A stretch of DNA of 64,000 nucleotides from Setaria digitata (lineage: Eukaryota > Nematoda > Chromadorea > Rhabditida > Setariidae): contig RCAB01000003.1 in assembly GCA_003640385.1 (NCBI GenBank), positions 124,001 through 188,000 on the forward strand. The letters are read 5' to 3'. A program made the translations under genes and the position numbers. Under the pieces are notes generated by a model. It was not told the origin of the DNA, did not search any database, and saw only the letters and a list, made by a program, of their open reading frames with translations. Numbering within the stretch: the first letter of the stretch is position 1; every line of letters begins with the position of its first letter. Shown here one piece after another: positions 54,901 through 64,000 of this stretch.

Positions 54901-55668
54901 CAACAAGAGAGAAATCCAGAAGACGATCAAAATAAGAAACAGGTTTTGAATACGTTGAAAAATGACGCAGAATCAAACGAGGTTCCAAACAATCTGGATG
55001 CAACAGCACCATTAACTATCGAGCGACACGAATTCCAGAAGAGTTTTGGAAATGAAGAAAATGAATGCGCTGATGAAAGTCGATCAAGCCATATAAGCCT
55101 TGTTTCTGGAGATAAGTACCGGATACAAAAAAAACAAAGTAAACGAAATGAAGACATCGGTAGAGAATCTTTAACAATCAATAACAGTTTACGTGATAGA
55201 AAACGTGTTACCTTGACAACACCTGCTGACACATCAGTTCCCGATATTAATACTGACGTAAAATTGGTAAAGGAATCAGGAGAAGCGGAAGATTTAAAAA
55301 ATGGAACAGTGGAACAGCTGAAATCTCCTCAACAAAATATTTCTGCCCTAAAAACGTCATTCACTCCGACTGCTGCTCTTATTACTCACACTTCTGGTAG
55401 CACTGACGATATTAATGATGCCGTTGCTTCTAGAGATGCAAACTTTCAAGTCGCAACTAGAAAAACAAAAGATCCCAAACTACAGCAGTCAGGAGCGGAG
55501 TCGAGTTTCGAAGCGGATTTCACGCCGAGACACAATGACAAGCAAAAAAATTTAATTCGCATGAAAACTTCTCAACGTGGAATTGACCTGAATTTAAATT
55601 TGCGTATTCGCAGGTTGCCAAGGGAAGCTAACTATGATCCTGATTTTAAGGATTATGATTTTATATGA
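51931..55668 (+). CDS. Doublecortin-domain protein with long disordered tail
   Basis: Microtubule-associated protein candidate. Exons 51931-52179, 52573-52665, 52752-52967 and 53917-55668, all phase 0, give 769 residues. Residues about 20-110 form one doublecortin (DCX) domain: YRGIRIRVYKNGDQYDTGTT, KHWLIFLDFLTKKLDL, YRTDGLRIQHFEEI and the hallmark ENGGSYVAVSQG. Residues 115-186 hold LKQRGYTSRTGLPFPFDGG and an RSRSPSFQSTRRNR patch. The last exon (583 residues) is Ser/Thr/Glu/Lys/Asn-rich and predicted disordered, with no second DCX repeat and no kinase domain, so this is not a ZYG-8/DCLK orthologue. It ends in LNLNLRIRRLPREANYDPDF, which looks more ordered. ATG follows AATTCTAG by two bases, a strong trans-splice context. 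A CCTCAG|GTGAGC at 54027 could serve as an internal donor. The 950-bp intron before the last exon is the longest in the gene. Confidence 0.9.
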
Positions 55669-57461
55669 AAATTGAAGTCTATTCCGGAAATTCCTAGTCT
55701 TGAACTATATCCAAAGAAAGATGGGAAATGTATATCTGTTGCACTGCTAAGCATCGTACACTACAAAAAATTATTTTAAGCTTTTCAAACTTCCAAAAGA
55801 GTAAAATTAAGGACTTGATTGAACGGATCATTTTAAATTTCTCACTATTTTTTTTTTATGACTACCAATTTCCTTATAGTTTGTTCTATTGTGATAAAGA
55901 AAATTCCAATCAGACTTAATATAAAGCATCCAGGAATTGATATACGGATGTGGGAATATTGGAGAACGAATTGTACTGCAGAAGATGATACTGTCGTCTA
56001 GATGATTTAGCCCTTAATATTAAAGGTGAAACAGAAACCAAATTCAAACTCACGTTCCTAACCTTAAAAAAAAAAATGTCCGCCTTAATAATGTCGTAAC
56101 GTGTGTGGTTGCGGATAATGCCGTAAGCTTTAGTCCAGCACCAGCCCATATAAGTTAAAGTAGCAATTACTCAGCTATGCATATCCTTTTTCATAACCCA
56201 CTTCCTTTTCCTTCTTAGATTCCATTTCCAAAAGAAGATGCTGACTTACGCTTGCCCATCTGCTTATCTTCACACTTAACCCTCCACTTCAAAAGCTAAG
56301 AAGTCAAAGTTAAGATAAATTTACACAAAAATGTAGTTCAAGGGAATTTTATAATATCAAATTAAATATTATAAAAAATGAAGCAGTCAAACAAACTTGC
56401 TCATTAATCAAGGTAGCAAGTTTTGTGCTTAATAGTGTAGTAGTGTTAAAAAAACTGCACACTAATACTAGCTACCGCAGTATTAAAAAAAAAATCAGTT
56501 CACAAATTTCCAGTAAACTCATTACAAAAGGTTAACTGTACGTAGCCTCCAATTACACTTCTCATTCTTCGATTTTTTTTTTTTTCTTTGGTATGACTGC
56601 TTTTTATATTCAACTAACAGATACTTATTCAAAATATTGCCCGGTGATCTTCCAAGTAAAAAAAGGTATATCATCCGATTTTTCGAAAATATCGAATTCC
56701 AAGAAAAACGACAGAGTGAATAAACAAAACAAAAACAGAATTAGCAGTTCTTCTAATCCAGTAAATCATAATACATTTAATTTTCTTATGAAAAAAAAGA
56801 AATACCAAAGAAAAAAGAAGCAGTTTAGATGATTGCCCTTATTCAGTCTATATTCATTGCAGGCAAGTAATTTATTTTGTAACTAATTTCAGCTCCATCA
56901 GTTATTTCAGCACGATGAAAAATATGTGTATCTTAAGGAAATAAAGCATTTCAATAGCAGGAAATTTACACTGCTTATAATCATTGCCCAGGAAATGCTT
57001 CGGTTTACTTATTTTTCCTTTCCTTCAACAATAATTTCGATGCTAATTTTCCCATTTCATGTCAATTGTCCATTAACATTCGAGGCACTTTTAATATCTA
57101 CGATTTTTGCACCTTTTGCGCTCTTGTATTGACAGGAAAGAAAAATCTAATCATTTCAATTTTTATTTTCTACAAAATAAGTTTCTATTTCAATTTACTA
57201 GTTTTTTCAAATTCCAATAGAAAAGAATAATTGATATAATACTTCAAAAACCAGATTAATGCACCAAATACTTGTAAAATTGCAACGGTAATATTCAACT
57301 TAGACTATCGTTTGGTAAATGTTTTCTGAAAAAGGACACATTTATATAGTCCAGTTATTCTTACGTTTCATTTAAACAGTAAAGTGTATTAAAAGAATAC
57401 AGCAAGGAAATAAGGAAAAAATTCGTTTTTTTTTTTTTAATAAATATTAAGGGAAGAAAAC
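55669..57461. other. Convergent intergenic region
   Basis: About 1.8 kb between the stop of the doublecortin gene and the stop of MTO1. A minus-strand frame at 55916-56149 and plus-strand frames at 56593-56832 and 56926-57132 lack motifs and have strongly biased composition. Nothing else was seen besides T- and A-runs. Confidence 0.4.
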
Positions 57462-60400
57462 TTACGGAGCTTTCAAAAAGTTCAATAATTCCATTAAAGC
57501 TTCTGTCGTTGTACCAGGAACTCTGAAATGACTGTTCTAAATTTTTTTCCACAAAAGATAAGGAATTCAAAACAATATTCTAAAACCTGGATGCAGCAGC
57601 GAGATTTTGAGGTCTCCAAAATTCTAATTTCTCTTTGCATTCCGCTGAAATGCACTTCATTTTCGAATAATCAAAATCATCGGGAATAATAGTGCCACAT
57701 TCCTTGCGTATTCGTTCTATCTAAAATTGTAACCATTACAAGTGCCATCAAGAAGTAAAAATTGAAATTATATTGATCAGTAAATAAAAAAGGAAGGGAA
57801 AAAGAAATCTTTTCCAGATTAATAAGCACAAATACATCATGAGAAGAGAATGATTTTATTACTATAGTATTTCCCAAAAAGGAGACTGAACACTGATGGA
57901 GAAAATAGGGAATTATATTATATGGGATGAAGTAAATTATAAAGATATTAATCACAATTTATATTGACAGGAAACCTAAAACAACAATCAAATCGTGGCT
58001 CTCCTTCTTTCTAATGTAATACTCACTTTTGCTAGAGATTTATCCAGATAGAAATGGTAAAACGCCTCAATTTTCAGGCGCTGCTCAACTTCTTCACTTT
58101 CCAATAATCTCTTCAGCTCAGTGGACGCTACTTTGCGAATTTCAGCACAGCCTATTTCGTAACGACATAACAAATCAAACGCACTACATGCTATAAATAA
58201 AAATTTGTTTGCTTTAAATAATTCCATGACAAAAAAAAAAAAGAAACGGCAACAAATAAACCTGCTCTCTACTGTTTGAAATATCACAAAGACCTAAATT
58301 ACCCATAATCTCATTTTTCTTCTTATAGAAATGGTATCGGTCTTTTTGGTCTAATAATTCACGCTGACATATTGCCTCTAACCTTTTCTTGATTTAACAT
58401 TCTTCAAACGAGGAACAAGTTTTTGCCAGAAACTCATCGGTTGCTTGAAAGATTTCAATAAATCCTGAGCTTCACTATATGCAGAAAGTATTTTTAAAAA
58501 GTGATTATATCGATATTCGGATACAGCTCCATGTTGATATCCTTTCTCGGTTAACCTCATGTCTGCATTATCAGGTCTGGAACTCGTAGTTTTATTGCTA
58601 CTTGATAAGAACGACTTGAATTTATAGATATTCTTCATTTTAGCTCTGTGCAAATTAAATTTATTTAGGCTTGTTAAGCAACCTGATAATCATTCATAAA
58701 GGAAATAAACTAATGTAATACAATATTACCGCAAATGTAATCTTAATTCAGCTCTTGAAGTAAACATTCTGTATGGTTCGGAGGCGCCAAGACTGGTTAA
58801 GTCATCAATTAATACACCAATATAACCTTCTGTCCTATCGATAACAAATTGCTGTTTATCATTATTTTGACTTGACGCTGCAGCATTTATCCCAGCTACA
58901 ATACCTGAAATGATTAATGAGTAGACACAAATGACATGAATGGTATTTCCTGCTCTAAAATAGAACTACTTGAAGATTTATGTTTGGTATCACCTCGGTA
59001 ATTTGGACAATAAATGACATGTTTTTCCTTGTAGGAACCCCTCAGCAAAAGATTCACGTATCCAAAAATACTTTCACGGGTTCAGAAACTGGCTAAACAA
59101 ACCTTGTGCTGCAGCTTCTTCATATCCCGTAGTACCATTAATTTGTCCTGCCAGAAACAAACTCTTTACAGTTTTCGTTTGTAAAGTTGGCTTAAGTTGT
59201 TTTGGATCAATATAGTCATATTCAATGCCATAGCCAGCCTCCGATATTTCAACATTTTCCATACCTGGTATGCAACGGTATACTTCGAGTTGCGCTTCTG
59301 ATGCAAATGTCATCGACATACCTTGTGGATAAATTAATTCAGAATCCAAACCTTCGTGTTCCAAAAAAATCTAAAAACTTTCTCTTAGATTTCAGTAAAC
59401 AATAAATTATTAATCAATAAAGTAAACGGATATGTAAATGTTAAACTAGTGTTTTACTCTTTTGTTTATCCAATTCATATCGCCTTTCCAAATATTATTG
59501 GAAAACCTCGACTTCACGAGTTTTTAGTGGACTCATTGTCCTCAGTGAAACAAATCCTCTACAAATTGAAATCATGATTCTGCTTGCTGTTTTTAAGCCA
59601 AATGTTAGAATCAAAGTATAAAGATGAACCCGGTGGTTAAGATGCGGGAAACGGACAACTTTTGATTCAAGAGATGGGCAGTAACGTGGACCATTCACTT
59701 CACTACGAATATAATTGCATTTTTTGACATGTTTCAACACCACTTCAGCAAGACGACTGTTTGTAAAACCCAAATATGATGGCAACTAAATATTGAATCA
59801 TTTCAAATTGCAAAATTAAGTGTGAAGATGGAAATAAAATTACTATTTCTGAATTTTTTAAAAGAGTTCTTTCAAAATAAAAAAAGGCATAAAAATTACG
59901 GAAACAAAACAAAAGGAAAACTAAATTCGAAAAAAAAGAGAGTAGTAAGATAAACAAAAACGGCTGGCTGACTCACTTGTTGATAGTAAGGAAGCCAAAC
60001 ATGCTGCGTCAAAAATGAAAATGGAATAGGTTTCTCATCTGGCTGCTGAGGAACAAACTTGCTAAAATCTATTGTTCTCTTAAATAAACGCGCTGGAGTA
60101 CCGGTGCGGAAACGTCCCAGTTTGAAACCAAGCTTCGTAAAAGTTTCGGAAAGCTTTGAACAAGCCTAAAAAATAACGTCCGATTACCGAAGTTATGAAG
60201 TGATAACTAAGCAAACAAAAAGTAAGAAGTGAAATCTTTCACGGCCTTCCACTTCACTAGAAAAATCTTATTTTTGTTAGTATCGTGAGGTTCCTAAAAG
60301 TTTCAACTACTTAAGACATCAATTAAATGAAAAAACGATTTTTTTCTTTTACATCTTTCATATCCTTCTTCTTTCACAATAAGGCAGATTTTTAGGTCCA

Positions 60401-61543
60401 CAAACAGCATTCGACACAATTCACACTGTTCTTACCTTTTCACCTAGACGTCCAGCAGCATAACTCTTTGTTCCTCGATAAAATTTCCCACCTAAAAACG
60501 TTCCTGTTGTCACTACAACTGCCTTTGCCTTCAGAATCTGAAACATGAAAAATAAAAAGACAAATTTTTGAAGGAAATTAGAAAGTACAAATTTTGTGGT
60601 GGACATATGGAAATACTTCCATGCTTAGTTTTTCTAAAAAATTAAACATAATATTCATTAGAGATATATTTCTGAAAACTCGAATTAAACTGGCGAATAT
60701 AATCGTACTTGCCCATCAGCTATAACTCCAACAACTCGCGGGACTACATCACTTTCAATGATCAGATCATCAACCATTCCTTCCATTACATCCAAGCCTT
60801 TGGTGCAATTCAGAATTTCCTGAAAGGTAACTTCGTTAGATCTGAATATCAGTAGCTTCTTTTTCCGAAATAATAAAAACTGATTCTTGAAAAGTTCGAA
60901 ATGCAGTAACTTGCATATCTCTAAACAACTGGAAGTGTCAAGACTTACCTAACATTGAAATTGAGAATTGTTAAGCTCATAGAAAGGAGTATTACCTGTT
61001 GCATATGCTGCTTATACAGTTTTCGGTCAATTTGTGCTCGAAGACCTAACACAGCTGGTCCATGTGAGGCATTTAGTGCGTGATAATTTATGGCTGATTT
61101 ATCACATATCCGTCCACAAAGTCCATCCAGTGCATCCACTTCACGTATAAGGTGTCCTTATAATGCATAAAAATTACGGAACTGTGTGCAGAGTACTGCC
61201 AAACGCTTACTCTAACATTAGATCTACATTTTTAGCCAGAGTTCAAACAAATCTTCATAGCGAATTCAAGTCGTTGTCACTCAAAAAGCTGCCCTATTGG
61301 GCCGAAAAGTAAGACTTTTTTTTGTAGTGGATATGGATTACCTTTACCAACTCCACCAAAACTTGGGTTACATGACATTTCACCGATCGTGTCCTTCCTG
61401 TGAGTCAGCAGCAATGTACGAGCAGAACACCTAGCTGCTGCAGCAGCAGCTTCACAACCAGCGTGTCCACCACCAATAACGATAACATCGTATATTACTG
61501 GCTTGCTCACAACTTTCCATGCAGATAAGGTCCTATGAAGCAT
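57462..61543 (-). CDS. MTO1: Mitochondrial tRNA 5-taurinomethyluridine/cmnm5U enzyme MTO1 (GidA/MnmG family)
   Basis: FAD-dependent MnmG-type protein that, with GTPBP3/MSS1, modifies the wobble uridine of mitochondrial tRNAs. Twelve exons join in phase: 61543-61341, 61158-60997, 60821-60715, 60540-60437, 60167-59976, 59785-59630, 59370-59104, 58903-58732, 58577-58381, 58189-58029, 57713-57579 and 57525-57462. [15 protein letters not shown] looks like a mitochondrial presequence and is chosen over an upstream TTG. Motifs: FAD-binding [69 protein letters not shown], the second nucleotide-binding [62 protein letters not shown] and [18 protein letters not shown]. The C-terminal helical domain includes [14 protein letters not shown] and ends NFLKAP. 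It appears complete and intact. Confidence 0.97.
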
Positions 61544-62290
61544 GTAAGTCCTCGACTCTGTAAATTGCTGCAATGACGTTTAGGCTGCCATAAGGAGTAA
61601 GATGTATTACAATACCAGATTCTCTACATTTCGAGAAAAAATCAATCCTCCACTTTTTTTTTTATAACATACAGTTAGATTACTAAATGGAACCACTCAA
61701 CTGGCCAACACTTTAATGACATCAATATAGTGAAAAATAGTGAGAAAAAAGAATCATGGTATGCCTGAAAAAGAACGAAAGAACATCCATTTTACTTGAG
61801 AAAGAAGAACAACAACAGCTGCAGTGAGATAACATCGATAAAACAGCAAATAATTAGTAACATAAAAATATCGAATACTCGTAAAGGTACTAGTACAAAG
61901 AAAACTCGATAAAACAAAAAAAAAAAAAAAAGAAAATGAACAGTATTCCATCAGTTTTTTTTTTTCATCAGAAGCTCAGGAATAAAATGTGCTATTTATT
62001 CCATGTAATATTAAAGTTAAGAAAGTACATGAAAAAAACAGTTTAAAGAATTTGGAATATAATTTTGTAATTGTAATACTTTTATAAAAGGATAAGAAAA
62101 TGAAAAAATTAGTACATATTCGATGGAAACACTAATAAATTATACAACATAAAAAAGACTGAAATGAAATCAATAAGGAAAAGAACGTCCAAAACTACAA
62201 ATTTTGAAACAAAATAGGTATAAAATTTTCAAGAAATTTCTTCAATAAAGATGTGACTTTTATAAAGCTCTTCTGACAAATTGAACCATT
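61544..62290. other. Intergenic region between MTO1 start and PLOD stop
   Basis: About 750 bases on the common minus strand, between the upstream PLOD stop and the MTO1 ATG. An AG acceptor about 30 bases before the MTO1 start, in ATTGCAG, is a plausible trans-splice or 5' UTR splice site. The spacing is long for a classical worm operon but does not exclude one. A poly-A/poly-T pair lies near 61917-61965. Confidence 0.4.
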
Positions 62291-63990
62291 TTATGGATTT
62301 AGGAAGGACACCGCGATATACCGAGTACCACTAGTTACTGGAAGGCCTTCATGCAAATGAGTCAAACGTCCTGGAAACATAGCTGCATACCCTTAAATAA
62401 AAGAGAAATGAGCACTGAATAATGATAAACATAAACTGTAGAAATGATTTCTGATAATGATAGATATAAACTGTCATTAAGGAAAGCAACAATTAACGAA
62501 GTTTCTTCTCAAACTACAACAAAATTACAATAAAAATGTTGTGAAGGTTAAAAAAATTACCGATCTGATCAGCAAGAACTGTGCAGTTATAGCGAACATA
62601 ATGTACACCTCCACCCTCATAGTCTTTACCACGCTTGTTCAACGGAATGTCCACTGTATATGTTGAAGCATCGTGATGCGGTCGTAATGAAGACTGCTCA
62701 CCTTGTTTGTATCGAACAACAAACATCATTATTGCTTCCACAGGCTATAATAACTTAGATATTAGTCTGAATCAAAGCAATCGGATTCGAAAATGAGAAA
62801 AAGCTACCAGTATAATCAACTGAAACTGTAATAGAGTGAAACAAAATGTGTTGACATTTATACATATTTCAACCAATGCTACTGGCTTATTCAAGCAATT
62901 TTTCAAATTATTTAAATTATATTAAAATAAACAGTACTGCACCTTCTGCAACAATGAGGAGATACAAATAATCTGCAATCGAGACTTTGTTTACAAACTC
63001 CAGTTTGAAAAAAAAAAAGGAAAAAATAATAGAAACGAAAGAAACGGAAGCGCTACAAGCAAAAGACACACTCTTTGATAGTAACCGATAAAAAGCTTTT
63101 CTTGCATTGGACGAACATATTCATCAAGAAAATACAACCATTCTTTTTCAAAGTTTATTTGATTCATGTGAATGTCAACAGTCGGTACATTTTCATATCC
63201 ACCTGCTAAACGGTCATCCTATAAAGCTGATTTTTTATCCAAATATTTTTCGAATGGAATTATCAATGCTTTGTAAAGTAAAAAGAAGTATAATAGCAAA
63301 TATCAGATATATAATTTCAAGAGTAAAGAAAAATTAAGCGCCTCTTAGGTTTCCCCATAAATATAAAATTTTTTTCTTAGTCACGACTTTTCGAGTAAAA
63401 ATAAAATTGAAAGTTTCTTACAATCTTCAAACAGAGATGGTTATCTACCAGCTTTAAATTTCGAGATTAAAAAGATAGTGTAAAAATCAGCCAAATTTAC
63501 CTCGTTCTTTCCACTAGACCACTGCCCGTAATGCTCCATTTCTTCAATCAATTCCTTAGTGAAATTTTCAGACATCAAAGGATATTCATAAACATCTGGA
63601 CATGGCTGAGGAATATCTTCATTATTCAGTGTCTCAAAATACTTCGGATGCAAATAACGGTTTTCCCACATCTAAAAGAAAACCACAAATTGAGCCAAGA
63701 GTTTGAAAACAAGTAAACTGGGCAAAATTACTTGACTAAAAATACAAAAAATACCGCCAGAACTAAAAATTTTTGTAGAAAGAACATTTGAAATAAAAAA
63801 CTGACATGCCGATTTTTAAATATTTCATACATTTCCGGATGCAACCTTTCGCTGTTGGTGACAAAATCCTCGGTATCAACCAAAAAACCATAAAAGTGTT
63901 GATTATCAATATGCATAAAATGTCCCTTGGTAGAAAAATACATATAATAATAAACACCAAAAAGTACGGAATTAATAGAGAGTTTATTTG
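62291..63990 (-). CDS. PLOD: Procollagen-lysine 2-oxoglutarate 5-dioxygenase, C-terminal part
   Basis: Lysyl hydroxylase of the ER lumen (LET-268 in C. elegans), needed for collagen IV secretion and cross-linking. Five exons are visible: about 63990-63798, 63672-63501, 63215-63073, 62743-62557 and 62391-62291. The 5' half, including the glycosyltransferase-like domains, lies beyond the right edge. Sequence landmarks: [11 protein letters not shown]...[83 protein letters not shown] and [11 protein letters not shown]. The 2-oxoglutarate/Fe(II) site is complete: His and Asp of HHDAS, His of LTHLHEGLP, and the 2-oxoglutarate-binding Arg of [10 protein letters not shown]. The usual C-terminal end (SFLNP) is present. 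It looks functional. Confidence 0.96.
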
Positions 63991-64000
63991 CCGAGTTTAT

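Noticed and set aside
58290..58380. Exon-like segment ([20 protein letters not shown]) within MTO1
   Set aside because: Joining it would need a 19-base intron and the wrong phase. Skipping it to the acceptor at 58190 restores frame and the family sequence [11 protein letters not shown], so it is intronic.

Overview
This is a window of AT-rich eukaryotic DNA, most likely from a parasitic nematode of the filarial/spirurid kind. The genes have many short exons (about 60-300 nt) with GT donors and TTTCAG-like acceptors. Several start codons lie within a few tens of bases of a bare acceptor site, as expected for spliced-leader trans-splicing. The gene content is worm-like: an SXP/RAL-2 (DUF148) protein, an ShK-domain secreted protein and a tandem CCCH protein of the TIS11/MEX type. 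The species call is an inference. Only the broad 'nematode' call is well supported.

Layout, left to right. Left edge, minus strand: the middle of a mitochondrial arginyl-tRNA synthetase gene (RARS2), then an SLC35F6-type transporter (2.3-5.6 kb). Plus strand: PUM3/Puf-A nucleolar Puf protein (6.6-11.4 kb), converging on a minus-strand tandem CCCH zinc-finger gene (12.0-13.4 kb). Minus strand: two coding-like exons (13.6-14.2 kb), an ABHD17-like serine hydrolase (15.0-18.1 kb or beyond), a secreted acidic protein (20.0-21.2 kb), a cytochrome P450 with an in-frame stop (22.3-25.5 kb), a secreted SXP/RAL-2 protein (26.1-27.5 kb) and a possible 49-residue gene (27.8-28.4 kb). From 28.4 to 45.9 kb lies a gene-poor, repeat-rich region. 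It holds degenerate CATGCA repeats, purine/pyrimidine tracts, the decayed remains of a coiled-coil gene (39.5-41.0 kb) and an assembly scar with the only N. Then come a secreted ShK plus nitrobindin-like protein (45.9-47.9 kb, minus), a doublecortin-domain protein with a long disordered tail (51.9-55.7 kb, plus), MTO1 (57.5-61.5 kb, minus) and the 3' half of procollagen lysyl hydroxylase PLOD (62.3 kb to the right edge, minus).

How they work together: these are mostly unrelated single-copy genes. RARS2 and MTO1 both serve mitochondrial translation (tRNA-Arg charging and tRNA wobble-uridine modification). PLOD hydroxylates collagen lysines in the ER for basement membrane and cuticle. The P450, SXP/RAL-2, ShK-nitrobindin and acidic secreted proteins form the more lineage-specific part. 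No bacterial operons, CRISPR arrays, rRNA or convincing tRNA genes were seen. All exon boundaries were assembled by eye from splice sites, frame and remembered family patterns. They are good to a few bases where phases agree, and conflicts are stated.
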